DNA of 60,552 nt from Candidatus Poribacteria bacterium (GTDB lineage Bacteria; Poribacteria; WGA-4E; WGA-3G), in contig JAGFCB010000165.1 of assembly GCA_022394775.1 (NCBI GenBank), positions 1 through 60,552 of the forward strand, read 5' to 3'. The position numbers and the translations under genes were made by a program. Under the pieces are notes generated by a model that was given only the letters and a program-made list of their open reading frames with translations, had not been told where the DNA came from and made no database searches. Shown here piece after piece: positions 1 to 9,621 of the stretch (position 1 is the stretch's first letter; every line of letters starts with the position of its first letter).

Positions 1-29
1 TTTAAACTTTTAGTGGGAGGGTCGAACCT

Positions 30-3000
30 TTGCACTTAAACAGCATAAAAGTTCGAGGATTCAAGAGTTTTGCCGAAGAAGTTGAATTAATACTTGAACC
101 CGGCATCACTACCATTGTCGGACCCAACGGTTGCGGAAAAAGTAATGTCTCTGATGCAATTCGATGGGTACTTGGTGAACAGAGCGCCCGTTCGCTTCGG
201 TGCGCCTCCATGCGAGACCTCCTTTTTAATGGCGGTGCCAATTTCGCACCTGCCCAGAAAACAGAGGTAGCCTTACGCTTTTCTAATGGTAATGGTAATG
301 GTAACGGAATCACGTCCGAACAAGACGCACAGAACATTGCTCTCGGATCCCCCGAAGTTGAAGTATGCCGTCATCTCACTCGCGATGGCGAGAGCCGTTA
401 TCTGATTAATCAGAGTCCGTGTCGGCTCCGCGATATCAGCGAACTCTTTATGGATACCGGTATCGGTGTCGATGCCTATTCCGTTATGGAGCAGAGCAAA
501 ATCGACCTGATTCTGAACGTACGTCCAGAAGAACGCCGCTTCCTCTTCGATGAAGTCGCCGGCATTACGAAGTATAAGCATCGAAAGAAGACAGCACTCC
601 GTAAACTCGAACAGGCTGAGCAAAACCTCGTCCGTATCAACGATGTGATTCAGGAGTTACAACACGAGACCGAATCACTCAAGGAACAGGCAGAACAGGC
701 ACGGCACTATAATACACAACATGCCCAGTTAAAGCAGTTTGAGTTGGACCTCGCCCGCAGGGAATACGATAAACTCCACACGGATTATAGCCAAGCACAA
801 ACCGATTTGGATGAGATTTTAACGAGTGTCTCAACCGCTTCTGAAACGCTTAAAGCTGCCGAAGAGCGCATTGAGAGTTCCACGACCCGCCAGTCTGAAT
901 TGGACGAAGCGATACGCGCCGGACAGACAGCACTCCGCGAGATTGAAACACAGATCGAGCAGATTGAGCGGCAGATCGTGCTTCACAAGGAACGACAACT
1001 CAATATCCAAAAACAACGTGAACGCGCCCTTCAAACCCTTGAATCTTTAAAGGCAGATCAGACAGCCCACCTTAGAAAAAAACAAGAACGCACGCAAGAA
1101 CATCAAAAACTTGAGGCTTCCTACAAAATAGAAGCGAGTCGCTTGGCAGCACGCCAGCAGCTACTGACACAACTCGCCGATCGCATCAGTGCCTCCAAGG
1201 CGTCCGTGCAAGAGGCACAGATCACCTTACAGGAAACCGCAACGGAACTGGAAAATCAGGAGCGTAAACGCCTCGCAATTGAGCACAAATTAACAAGCAC
1301 CGAGGGTAATCTCAATCGCATTAAAGAGAATACAGATGCATTAACAACGCAACTAAAATCTGCGACTGATACCCACGCTGCGGTCCAACGCACTGAAACA
1401 AAATTAAAGGCGGAATTGGTTCAGATTGAAACCGCGAGAGATCAGGTAGAAAACGATCAGCAGGAAAATCAGGATGCGCTCCGCAAAATTGAAGCCGAAC
1501 TTCAAGGCTTGCAGAATACTTTAGGGCGTAACGTCTCACGGCTTAGATCGCTGCAGGAACTACAATCTGCCTACGAAGGATATTACGCCGGTGTGCGGGC
1601 AATAATGCAGGCGAAAATTCACAACCCTGATCAATTTCAAGGCATTTGTGGTGTCGTTGCCGAGCTGCTCACAACCGATAGCCAGTATGAAGTCGCAATA
1701 GAGGTCGCACTCGGTGGTGATATTCAGAGTGTTATTGCCGAAACCGCAGAAGACGCGCAAAGCGGTGTCGCTTTCCTTAAAAAGCATCGCGCTGGTAGAG
1801 TGAAGTTCCTCCCACTTGATTTCATACGCGAACGTAGGTTCTATGATGAAGCACTCCTCAAAAACCCCGGTGTCATTGGCATCGCTCAAGAATTGATTGA
1901 CTATGACCGTAAATATGAGCCTGCCATGCAATATCTGTTGGGTAATACACTCATCATTGAAGATTTGGATGCTGCAGTCGCACTTACCCGGCAATTCCGT
2001 CCACGGGCACGTCTCGTTACTTTAGACGGCGATGTCATTGATACCTCTGGCGCTATCACCGGTGGTCAAACAAGTCAGAAACAGAGAGGGTTGCTCAGTC
2101 GGGCACGCGAGCTTGAGACGCTTGAAGAAGAGATCGGGAAGTTGACGCAAAATTCAAATAAAAAAGATGAGAAACGTAAGGCGTACGCCGCGAAAATCGC
2201 GAATTTACAAAAAACGCGGCAGACCCTTACCATACAGTGGCAAGATAAACGCGTCGAAAAAGCCTCTGTGACCAAAGATATGGAACAGGCGAACCTCCAA
2301 GTTACCCAACTTGAACGCCAACTTGCTGAAGTTGAAGTAGAGAACAAGGAACTCATGAGCGTAGTCGCTGTGTCACGCGAAGAACAGCAGACGCTTGAAA
2401 CCGAAATCTTGGGATTGACGCAAAAACGGGATCGCACCGGACGCTGGATTGAGCGGGTGTCTGAACAGATTGAAAGTGAAGACCGGAAACGTGCTGAAGT
2501 CGCCGAAAACTGCCAAAAAATGCAAGTCTTCTTAGCAGGACAGAGTCAGAAGTTGGAAAGTATGGCATCTGAACTACAAGCACTTGACGAGGCACAACAG
2601 CGGACAGCAAAGGAGATCGCTGAACAACAAGCCATTATTGACTCAGATGAACAGACCAAAATCGATCTCGGACAGCAAGTCGAAGCGGCACAGCGTGAGT
2701 TCCTGCGTTTAGAGGGTGATCGCGCTGAGGCAGAATCACGTGTTGATGAACGAAATAAAGAGCGGAAAACCCTTCTTGAAGAGGTAGCCGTCCTTCAAAA
2801 AGAGATGCGTGCAACGCGCAGAAGCTTTGAGCGACAGAATAAAGCGCGCCATCAACTCGAAGTCAAAACGACACAACTTGAGATGCGGATCAAATCGGTC
2901 TCAACCCGTATCCATGAGAAATATCAGGTCTCGATTGATGCACTGCCGCCACTGGCGAATGACGAACAGGCAATGGACGAGATTGATCTCCTTGATAGTA

Positions 3001-3626
3001 TCGAAAAGTTGAAGGCAGAACTTTCAGGGATGGGGGCAGTGAACCTTAAAGCGATTGAGGCGTATGAGGAACATAAGAAACGACACGATTTCCTCATTTC
3101 TCAGCGTGAAGATATCCAACAGTCGATTCAGGCTACCTATCAGGTGATAGAGAAGATCAATCAGACCTCAAGAGACGTATTTCAGGAGACGTTTGAGAAG
3201 GTACAGACGAACTTCCAAGAGGTCTTTACGCAGCTTTTCGGTGGTGGTGAAACGGAATTGTTATTGACCGATCCGTCTAATATACTTGATTCAGGCATTG
3301 ACATCATTGCGCGTCCGCCGGGCAAACGTCCGCAGAGCATTACGCAACTTTCTGGCGGTGAGCGTTCACTCGTCGCTATCGGACTCTTGTTTGCTGTCTT
3401 CAAAATCAAACCGAGTCCGTTCTGTGTGCTTGACGAGGTTGATGCCGCACTTGACGAGGCGAATGTGCTCCGTTTCGCAAATCTTATCCGTGCTTACGCC
3501 GATAATACGCAGTTCATCATTATCACACACAACCGTCGCACGATGGAAATCGCTGACGTGATGTACGGTGTAACAATGGAACAGGCTGGTATCTCAAAGA
3601 TTGTCTCCGCTAAGTTCGCTGAGTAG
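30..3626 (+). CDS. smc: Chromosome segregation protein SMC
   Basis: This is the full-length structural-maintenance-of-chromosomes ATPase (1198 aa), which dimerises and with ScpA/ScpB organises and helps segregate the chromosome. The Walker A motif GPNGCGKSN is at residues 31-39. Long coiled coils flank a hinge at about residues 510-680. The C-terminal head carries the ABC signature LSGGERS (from L1107) and Walker B VLDEVD (D1135). The length is normal for bacterial SMC. The start is TTG at 30, with GGGAGG at 15-20 giving good spacing, and the protein begins with the usual SMC opening (LNSIKVRGFKSF). An odd low-complexity Asn-Gly run near residue 90 comes from a short hexanucleotide repeat around 285-308. 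The next gene begins 6 bp downstream, so the two are probably co-transcribed. Identification is secure. Confidence 0.97.
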   Translation: MHLNSIKVRGFKSFAEEVELILEPGITTIVGPNGCGKSNVSDAIRWVLGEQSARSLRCASMRDLLFNGGANFAPAQKTEVALRFSNGNGNGNGITSEQDAQNIALGSPEVEVCRHLTRDGESRYLINQSPCRLRDISELFMDTGIGVDAYSVMEQSKIDLILNVRPEERRFLFDEVAGITKYKHRKKTALRKLEQAEQNLVRINDVIQELQHETESLKEQAEQARHYNTQHAQLKQFELDLARREYDKLHTDYSQAQTDLDEILTSVSTASETLKAAEERIESSTTRQSELDEAIRAGQTALREIETQIEQIERQIVLHKERQLNIQKQRERALQTLESLKADQTAHLRKKQERTQEHQKLEASYKIEASRLAARQQLLTQLADRISASKASVQEAQITLQETATELENQERKRLAIEHKLTSTEGNLNRIKENTDALTTQLKSATDTHAAVQRTETKLKAELVQIETARDQVENDQQENQDALRKIEAELQGLQNTLGRNVSRLRSLQELQSAYEGYYAGVRAIMQAKIHNPDQFQGICGVVAELLTTDSQYEVAIEVALGGDIQSVIAETAEDAQSGVAFLKKHRAGRVKFLPLDFIRERRFYDEALLKNPGVIGIAQELIDYDRKYEPAMQYLLGNTLIIEDLDAAVALTRQFRPRARLVTLDGDVIDTSGAITGGQTSQKQRGLLSRARELETLEEEIGKLTQNSNKKDEKRKAYAAKIANLQKTRQTLTIQWQDKRVEKASVTKDMEQANLQVTQLERQLAEVEVENKELMSVVAVSREEQQTLETEILGLTQKRDRTGRWIERVSEQIESEDRKRAEVAENCQKMQVFLAGQSQKLESMASELQALDEAQQRTAKEIAEQQAIIDSDEQTKIDLGQQVEAAQREFLRLEGDRAEAESRVDERNKERKTLLEEVAVLQKEMRATRRSFERQNKARHQLEVKTTQLEMRIKSVSTRIHEKYQVSIDALPPLANDEQAMDEIDLLDSIEKLKAELSGMGAVNLKAIEAYEEHKKRHDFLISQREDIQQSIQATYQVIEKINQTSRDVFQETFEKVQTNFQEVFTQLFGGGETELLLTDPSNILDSGIDIIARPPGKRPQSITQLSGGERSLVAIGLLFAVFKIKPSPFCVLDEVDAALDEANVLRFANLIRAYADNTQFIIITHNRRTMEIADVMYGVTMEQAGISKIVSAKFAE

Positions 3627-3632
3627 TCATAT

Positions 3633-4601
3633 ATGAATAGACTGAATCGTGAGCAACTCACAGTCCTCCCGCTCTCCGAACGCCGACACAAAATGACGGT
3701 GGCAGATGTCTACGCGTTAGACGCAGAGCCACCGTCCTACGAAAACTCTCATCTCCACATCGTTGCAGATCGAATCGTTGCGGCGCATCGCTCGGGAAAA
3801 CAGGTCATCTGGATGATGGGTGCACACGTCATGCGGCGCGGTAACTCTCGCTTTATTATCGACTTGATGGAACGCGGTATCATCACGCATGTCGCCGCCA
3901 ACGGTGCATGTGCTATCCACGATTTTGAACTCGCGCACATCGGTGCCACGCTTGAGGATGTGGAGGACTATATCTGGGACGGTAAGTTCGGCAATTGGGA
4001 AGAGACAGGACGTTATTTAAACGAAGCGATTGTTCGCGGATATAGGGATAAAATCGGTTTTGGAGAAGCAGTCGGCAGACTCATCCAAGAAGGCGAGCAG
4101 GGTATCTCTTTTCCGCATCGCGATGTGAGTATGTTCGCTGCGGCGTTTCGTTTAGGCGTACCGTTCACCGTTCACAAGGGTATCGGTTATGACATCATCG
4201 ACCAACATCCATCTGCCGATTATGCCGCCATGGGGTGGACAACAGGTGAGGATTTTCTTCGATTCGCGCAGAGTGTCTCTCAATTGGAAGGCGGCGTTTT
4301 TCTCAACTTAGGCTCCGCTGTGATGGGGCCTGAAGTCTATCTTAAAAGCCTCTCAATGGCACGCAACATCGCAACCCAACGCGGAGAAGAGATTCGGCAT
4401 TTCACGACTGCGAACTTCGACATTATCGACTTCCCTGATTTTCAAGACGAGGGAGCCACTACCGACGCACACTACTACCACCGCCCGAAAAAAACAATCC
4501 TTATCCGTACAGTGAAAGATGGCGGCGAGGGGTACCACATCTCCGGCGATTTTTCCCTTACTGTCCCGCAGTTATACCGTTTAGTAACCACATCTACGTA
4601 G
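3633..4601 (+). CDS. Deoxyhypusine-synthase-like protein, function unknown
   Basis: A 322-aa soluble protein without signal peptide or membrane segment. The segment GNSRFIIDLMERGIITHVA followed by NGACAIHDFELA recalls the deoxyhypusine synthase fold, where a residue-rich loop follows a strand ending in a Gly-rich turn. Later segments (FRLGVPFTVHKGIGYDI and GGVFLNLGSAVMGPEV) fit the same fold order. Bacteria generally lack eIF5A, so a true hypusine reaction is unlikely; homologues may act on polyamines or another NAD-linked substrate. The fold assignment is from memory of motif patterns and is tentative. The gene starts 6 bp after smc, suggesting one transcript. No clear ribosome binding site precedes ATG 3633; ATG 3693 is an alternative start. 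Confidence 0.6.
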   Translation: MNRLNREQLTVLPLSERRHKMTVADVYALDAEPPSYENSHLHIVADRIVAAHRSGKQVIWMMGAHVMRRGNSRFIIDLMERGIITHVAANGACAIHDFELAHIGATLEDVEDYIWDGKFGNWEETGRYLNEAIVRGYRDKIGFGEAVGRLIQEGEQGISFPHRDVSMFAAAFRLGVPFTVHKGIGYDIIDQHPSADYAAMGWTTGEDFLRFAQSVSQLEGGVFLNLGSAVMGPEVYLKSLSMARNIATQRGEEIRHFTTANFDIIDFPDFQDEGATTDAHYYHRPKKTILIRTVKDGGEGYHISGDFSLTVPQLYRLVTTST

Positions 4602-4621
4602 CTAAAAACTTTATGGGGTTG

Positions 4622-4879
4622 CTAATAAACGCTGCTTCGATGTCCAATTTCGTGAACAACAATTGTTCTTGTTTGCCTATTGAAGGTATAGATCGCTCGG
4701 TAAGCACTAGCAACGCGTAAGCGGAATTTTCCTCTATGTGGGCCTCGGAGTGCCTTGTGGGGATGCGTATCGCAATTTTCGCATAACCCTTCCAATTTAT
4801 TGAGAATTCGTGCTTGGATTGTGACATCTAAACGCTGTAAGTTTGACGTAGCACGTGCCCTGAACTTTAACGTGTACAT
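4622..4879 (-). CDS. RelE/ParE-family toxin
   Basis: A small basic protein (85 aa) with the RelE/ParE superfamily pattern: an N-terminal strand and helix region (ARATSNLQRLD), then a C-terminal sheet with LRVASAYRAIYTF and IVVHEIGHRSSVY. Relatives cleave ribosome-bound mRNA or poison gyrase; the sequence looks more RelE-like. The ATG at 4879 overlaps the TAA of the upstream gene (TAATG), which is typical translational coupling in toxin-antitoxin pairs, so I prefer it to the GTG at 4885. The upstream 231-aa protein is therefore the probable antitoxin. Its 3' end faces the 3' end of the deoxyhypusine-synthase-like gene with 20 bp between them. Confidence 0.8.
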   Translation of the reverse strand: MYTLKFRARATSNLQRLDVTIQARILNKLEGLCENCDTHPHKALRGPHRGKFRLRVASAYRAIYTFNRQTRTIVVHEIGHRSSVY

Positions 4880-5574
4880 TACCACTTCAGCCCCAGCTTT
4901 TTCGCTACTTCCTCTATTGGAATTAATTCAGCTGTGCCAGTTTCGACCTCTGCAACGCTCTGTTCTAACCTTTCAGCCACCTCCGGACGCAATTCTAACC
5001 CCTCATCTGGGTCATAATAGTAATCTTCAAGAAACTGCTCTAACTCCAAGTAGCAGACGAAAAGGTCGAGAAATGCTGCTTTCAACTGACCTCCCTCGGC
5101 GGCCGGTGGTAATGTTTTCTGTAGTTTAGCAACTTGTTCGCGCGCTGCAAAAAGTTCCCAATTCGCGAGCGTTTCTATCAGTTCACGAAACGCATCATCC
5201 GGTAAGGCTGTCACCTTGATCTCAGGTTGCGGATCCGTGATTAAGGGGCTATCACTCATCCGTCGTGCTATCCGGCCGGCAGGCGAAGTTTTTCGGACAG
5301 CTTCCACGGCTACGACGCGATGCTGCAATGGCGCGAATGTATCGGATGCCCGCAATATTGAAAGTAGTGATTCTTCAGGTTCCTCTAACTCGAATGCCAG
5401 TCCGCAATAGCCTTCATAAAACTCTTGCAATTCAGTTTCCAACGCCGCCCTATCTGCATTCTCGGCGAGCAAAGCGATGAGTCTTTCACGGGATTCAAAA
5501 AGCGGGCAGTTTACAATCGGTGTAAGCCAAGTGCTAAACTGTGCGTCGGTCATGGCTGTTATGTCGTGTGTCAT
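4879..5574 (-). CDS. Long antitoxin-like protein preceding RelE-type toxin
   Basis: A 231-aa acidic protein. The last 40 or so residues (LELRPEVAERLEQSVAEVE ... IPIEEVAKKLGLKW) look like the small antitoxins that usually precede RelE/ParE toxins. The first 190 residues form an unrecognised mostly helical domain with the conserved stretches FELEEPEESLLSIL and YLELEQFLEDYYYDPDEG. A paralogue lies at 41088-41861 and shares both parts, including the ELEQFLEDY-YDPDEGLE block. The stop overlaps the toxin start as TAATG, so the pair is co-translated. I infer that it neutralises the toxin with its C-terminus; the role of the large N-terminal domain is unknown. Typical antitoxins of this type are 70-90 aa. 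Confidence 0.7.
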   Translation of the reverse strand: MTHDITAMTDAQFSTWLTPIVNCPLFESRERLIALLAENADRAALETELQEFYEGYCGLAFELEEPEESLLSILRASDTFAPLQHRVVAVEAVRKTSPAGRIARRMSDSPLITDPQPEIKVTALPDDAFRELIETLANWELFAAREQVAKLQKTLPPAAEGGQLKAAFLDLFVCYLELEQFLEDYYYDPDEGLELRPEVAERLEQSVAEVETGTAELIPIEEVAKKLGLKW

Positions 5575-5595
5575 CGGTCTCTCCTTTTACGATCC

Positions 5596-8373
5596 TTAAC
5601 CAACAGATGCGATTTCCAGATTACCGCGCCAGTGTTTCTGCAACATCAGCTTCAGCAGTTGATGCCGCGGCGCGTTCAATTCCGGGTCGGCTTTGACCAA
5701 TAACTCTGCCTCCCGTTTGGCTGCTTCTAAAAGCGAGGTGTCATGGATGATGTCCGCAATCTTGAAATTCGGGACTCCCGATTGGCGTGTCCCGAAAAAC
5801 TCTCCGGGTCCGCGGATATTCAGATCCGCCTCTGCTATCTGAAACCCGTTATTCGTCCGAATCATCGCCAGAATCCGTTGATAAGAATCGTCGCCTTTCG
5901 GGGTCGCGACGAGATAGCATGCAGACTGGTGTTTACCACGTCCGACACGCCCACGCAACTGGTGCAGCTGGGACAACCCAAAACGTTCCGCGTTCTCAAT
6001 CACCATTAGCGTTGCGTTCGGGACATCAATGCCTACCTCAATCACCGTTGTCGAAACAAGGATATCAATCTGCTTATTGTTGAATTCTGCCATGACCCCT
6101 TGTTTTTCAATGGATTTCATCTGTCCATGCAACAACCCAACGCGTAGGTCCGGAAAAACGGCACTTTGCAGATGTTCCGCCATCTCAGTGGCGGCTTTAA
6201 GTTCTTCGAGTTTCTCGGACTCTTCAACGAGCGGATAAACAATGTATGCCTGTCTACCGCGTTGAATCTCTTTCCGAAGATCAACGTATAACTTTTCCCT
6301 GTCCTTTTCCTTTATCCAATAGGTCTTAATCGTCTGTCTACCGGGCGGCATCTCATCAATAACAGAAACATTCAGATCGCCGTAGAGCGTCAAAGCGAGT
6401 GTTCTCGGAATAGGTGTTGCTGTCATAACGAGGACATCTGGGGACACAGCGGCATCGGTAGACTGTTTTTGATCACCGTTTCCGGATCGTGCTTTGTTGC
6501 GAAGTGTCGCGCGTTGCATTACACCGAACCGATGCTGTTCGTCAATGATAACGAGTCCGAGTTTATGAAAATCCACACCCTCCTGTATCAATGCCTGTGT
6601 CCCAACGATAAGGTCTGCGCTGCCATCAGCGATCGCCGCTAATGCTTCTTCACGTTCCGCTTTCGGTAGATCGCTTTTGAGAAGCAGAACTTTTATCCCG
6701 TCATCTGCTTCTTGAGGCGTATGCTTGCGTAAGTCATTGAACATCTCAGTAAGATTGTAATAGTGCTGTTCCGCAAGGATTTCAGTTGGCACCATCAACG
6801 CGCCTTGGTACCCATTTTCAATAGCACAAAGCAACGCCATCGCTGCGACAACAGTCTTCCCGGAGCCGACATCGCCTTGAATAAGCCGATTCATGACACT
6901 TTCCTGTCGCATATCGTTTTGGATTTCAGTGAAAACCCGTTTTTGCGCACCCGTCAGTTCATAAGGCAGTGAAGCGATGAAGTCTTGTAGCAGCGAGGGT
7001 GCGTTCTCTTCTGATTCGCTCCCAACTTGGAAAGCGATACCCTTCTGCGAGATTTTGCGATCTTTTTTCATCTCCATGCCGATAGTGAGCAGAAAGAACT
7101 CCTCAAAAGCGAGTCGTTTCTGAGCGGCTTTTCGATGTGCCTCGGAGGTAGGAAAATGGATCTCATTAATAGCCGACTGTCTGTCAACCAAGCGTTGCCG
7201 CTGACGGAGTTCAAGCGGAAAAATTTCAGGGATCTGTTGTCCGTATTCGTCGAGTGCTGTCCGCATCCAAGTCCGCAGCATTTTTGCTGTAAGTTTCGCG
7301 GTAAGCGGATATTTCGGAACGATCCGTTTCGTGTGAACCAGATTATCTTCCTCAAACAGCTCAAACTCATAGTCAGTTGCCTGTATTTCGTTGTAACGGC
7401 GCGAGAACTTACCACTGACAACTACTTCAGTATCAACCGGGAGCAGCGACTTCATGATACCGATACGTCTCCCGAAATTAACTAACATCGCGATACCAGT
7501 GCCATCATAAATTGAGATTTTACCGATGCGTTTCCCTTTCGCCGTCGGAGATGAAGTGTGGTTGACGACTTTCCCTTGGATTGTCTCCGGTTCATCATCT
7601 TCTGCTCTACCGACCCTGTATATCTCCACCATTTTGGAACGGTCAATATAATCGCGAGGGTAGTATGCCAATAATCCGCTAACTGTTTGGATGCTGAGTT
7701 CTGCCGCAAGCATCGCCGCACGTCGAGGACCGATCCCTTTGATATATTGTGGTGATTCAGAGAGAAAATCAAGCGAAGCGAGGTCAGTTGAGACAGGAAT
7801 ATCAGAGATCCGTACAGATGCTTCAGACGCTTCCGCGGGAGGGGCCTCCGCTTGCTGCGAGACGGCATCTATATTTCCAAAGAGAGAGGGAGACTCCGTT
7901 TGCTTTTTAGGTGTTGTAGGTTCCGATGTAGGTTCTCGCTTTGTAGGGACGCTTTTAGAGCGGGTTTCTGTTTCCTCGAAAAGAGGCAACATCTCCGGTT
8001 GTGCCCGCTTGTTAGAACGTGGACGTTGTGTTCCTGGTTGCTGGCGCGTCTGAGTAGGTTCTACGTTCGTAGCGTCTGTATTTGTGGGGGTTCGTTGTTC
8101 GCCTCCGAGCGCAGCATCAATTTGTTTCGCTGCCGCTTCAAGCGTCTGTCGTCGTTCAGCAGGCGATGCACTCGCGTAATTTTCAAAGAGACCTGCCAAT
8201 CCATTTAGCACCTCTTTTTCAGTTGCTTCCAGCGTGAAGGCATTACCGTTTTTTGCCCACAACTGGACATAACTTCCCAATCCATTGACGACGACATCAT
8301 CTTTGCAACCCTTTCGGAGTTCTTGCTGAAAGGGGTGGCGGATGGTATTAAGAACTTTCTCGAAATTGTTCAT
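5596..8373 (-). CDS. recG: ATP-dependent DNA helicase RecG
   Basis: RecG (925 aa) remodels stalled replication forks and branch-migrates Holliday junctions. An N-terminal extension of about 190 residues (a helical segment, then a Pro/Glu/Thr-rich linker) precedes a helix-hairpin-helix-like region with PQYIKGIGPRRA. The OB-fold wedge domain then follows (IQGKVVNHTSSPT onward). Walker A is GDVGSGKT (residues 500-507), the DEQH box is at residues 611-614, and motif III is MTATPIPRTLAL. The C-terminal helicase half ends with QLRGRVGRGKHQSACYL. The extension makes it longer than the roughly 690-aa E. coli protein; I recall similar extensions in Chloroflexi-type RecG. A MITE-like repeat begins 16 bp upstream of the ATG. 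Confidence 0.96.
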   Translation of the reverse strand: MNNFEKVLNTIRHPFQQELRKGCKDDVVVNGLGSYVQLWAKNGNAFTLEATEKEVLNGLAGLFENYASASPAERRQTLEAAAKQIDAALGGEQRTPTNTDATNVEPTQTRQQPGTQRPRSNKRAQPEMLPLFEETETRSKSVPTKREPTSEPTTPKKQTESPSLFGNIDAVSQQAEAPPAEASEASVRISDIPVSTDLASLDFLSESPQYIKGIGPRRAAMLAAELSIQTVSGLLAYYPRDYIDRSKMVEIYRVGRAEDDEPETIQGKVVNHTSSPTAKGKRIGKISIYDGTGIAMLVNFGRRIGIMKSLLPVDTEVVVSGKFSRRYNEIQATDYEFELFEEDNLVHTKRIVPKYPLTAKLTAKMLRTWMRTALDEYGQQIPEIFPLELRQRQRLVDRQSAINEIHFPTSEAHRKAAQKRLAFEEFFLLTIGMEMKKDRKISQKGIAFQVGSESEENAPSLLQDFIASLPYELTGAQKRVFTEIQNDMRQESVMNRLIQGDVGSGKTVVAAMALLCAIENGYQGALMVPTEILAEQHYYNLTEMFNDLRKHTPQEADDGIKVLLLKSDLPKAEREEALAAIADGSADLIVGTQALIQEGVDFHKLGLVIIDEQHRFGVMQRATLRNKARSGNGDQKQSTDAAVSPDVLVMTATPIPRTLALTLYGDLNVSVIDEMPPGRQTIKTYWIKEKDREKLYVDLRKEIQRGRQAYIVYPLVEESEKLEELKAATEMAEHLQSAVFPDLRVGLLHGQMKSIEKQGVMAEFNNKQIDILVSTTVIEVGIDVPNATLMVIENAERFGLSQLHQLRGRVGRGKHQSACYLVATPKGDDSYQRILAMIRTNNGFQIAEADLNIRGPGEFFGTRQSGVPNFKIADIIHDTSLLEAAKREAELLVKADPELNAPRHQLLKLMLQKHWRGNLEIASVG

Positions 8374-8389
8374 ATTTTCTCTATCAGTA

Positions 8390-8500
8390 GGACTTACGCA
8401 TCCCTCCTTGCGGGGTTTTTGCTTGGGTATTTCTGCAGGGTTTTAAACCCCGCCAGCAGTGCGTAATACATAGGTTATCATAGAAAAATGCGTAAGTCTT
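8390..8500. mobile_element. MITE-like element, copy A
   Basis: A short non-coding element with terminal inverted repeats: left GGACTTACGCA, right TGCGTAAGTCTT. It is flanked by an 8-bp direct repeat TATCAGTA (8382-8389 and 8502-8509), which looks like a target-site duplication. The inside carries the family's GGGTTTTAAACCCCGCC hairpin. It sits 16 bp upstream of the recG start codon. Confidence 0.8.
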
Positions 8501-8631
8501 GTATCAGTACGAAACGCTGTTATCCTGTTGGTAAATGTTTTGCCCCCACTAATATGCGAACTACCCTCGTAATCTCTAATAGATTAGACGCAAATTCACC
8601 GTAAACGTTGAGTTTTATTGGCAAAACAGAC

Positions 8632-8660
8632 TTGACACAGCACCAAAAACCGTCTATAAT
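8632..8660 (+). promoter_or_regulatory. Sigma70-type promoter of PhyH gene
   Basis: A perfect TTGACA (8632-8637) and a perfect TATAAT (8655-8660) are separated by 17 bp. Transcription would start near 8667, giving a leader of about 50 nt before the PhyH gene. An AAGGAG ribosome binding site (8705-8710) precedes ATG 8717. The rest of the recG-phyH gap holds copy A of the MITE-like element. Confidence 0.85.
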
Positions 8661-8716
8661 CTCCCTAAATCAATTAACGGACTTTACTATATTTGAGTTA
8701 CCATAAGGAGCGACGT

Positions 8717-9553
8717 ATGCTATCTCCATATTTGACGGATGTCCAACAAAAGGTGTGGCAGACAGAGGGGTATCTGCTCATTAAGAACGTACTTTCGTCT
8801 ACTGAAATCGAGACGCTTCTGGGGGCTGTAGATTCAGTGATTGAAACGTATGTCCAAGAAACACCGAGTTTGCAAGGCAACCATCGCCTCGGAAAGGGTG
8901 CCTATACAATTATCCGAGCGATTGAACGGACAGATGCCTTGGACCCGCTCACCGATCATCCGCACACTTTCGGAACGATTCTTTCTCTGATGGGACCCTA
9001 CCTCCAAATTATGGGCACGCAGATCTACGTCCGGCACCCAGATGTTGAGGCTCTAATGGGATTTCATACGGATGCTGGTCCCTCACTTCAACGCATCCAT
9101 CCACATCCAGACAGTCTACCGCTTCAATTCAAAATCCAATTCTTTTTAACGGATTTGACTGAACCTAACCAAGGGAATTTTATGTGTGTGCCGGGGAGCC
9201 ATAAGGTGTCTTTTCCTGAGAACGGATTTAAAAAAGGCGCGTATCCTGAAGGTGCGATTCAGGTAATCGCGGAGGCAGGGGATGCAGTCATCTTTCCGTG
9301 GGCACTGTGGCACGGTGTCGGTCCGAATCAGACGGAACGCATCCGCAAAAGCGTTACCTTCCGCTATGGACAGATGTGGTCCCGTCCGTACGACTATGAC
9401 AAACTGCCAGCAGATGTTCTCGCACGCATGACACCACGCCGTCGCCGGTTGTTCGGTGACATGGGGGAAAACCATCATCCAACCGATTACTTCAAACCGC
9501 ACGATCAACTTGAGGTTATTTGCGCTGACGAATGGAATGTCCCGCTTCCGTGA
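8717..9553 (+). CDS. Phytanoyl-CoA dioxygenase (PhyH) family oxygenase
   Basis: A 278-aa Fe(II)/2-oxoglutarate-dependent oxygenase of the PhyH family. These enzymes hydroxylate a substrate while decarboxylating 2-oxoglutarate. Seen in the sequence are the metal-binding H-x-D in FHTDAG (H117, D119) and the distal His in WHGVGPNQ (H199), followed by Arg-rich ERIRKSVTFRYG, which would bind 2-oxoglutarate. CVPGSHK is a usual family segment. The substrate cannot be told; relatives act on lipids, osmolytes or secondary metabolites. I choose ATG 8717 because AAGGAG lies 6 bp upstream; an in-frame TTG at 8693 lacks a ribosome binding site. A consensus promoter precedes it, so it is probably transcribed alone. 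Confidence 0.88.
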   Translation: MLSPYLTDVQQKVWQTEGYLLIKNVLSSTEIETLLGAVDSVIETYVQETPSLQGNHRLGKGAYTIIRAIERTDALDPLTDHPHTFGTILSLMGPYLQIMGTQIYVRHPDVEALMGFHTDAGPSLQRIHPHPDSLPLQFKIQFFLTDLTEPNQGNFMCVPGSHKVSFPENGFKKGAYPEGAIQVIAEAGDAVIFPWALWHGVGPNQTERIRKSVTFRYGQMWSRPYDYDKLPADVLARMTPRRRRLFGDMGENHHPTDYFKPHDQLEVICADEWNVPLP

Positions 9554-9621
9554 GTGCCTGAATCAAGGTAGAAGCCATTGCCAACTGCCCCGGATCGTCC
9601 CTCAAATGCGTCGCGCTTACG

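Noticed and set aside
4755..5703. Plus-strand reading frames opposite the antitoxin-like and recG genes
   Set aside because: They are antisense shadows with no family match; the minus-strand genes are well supported.
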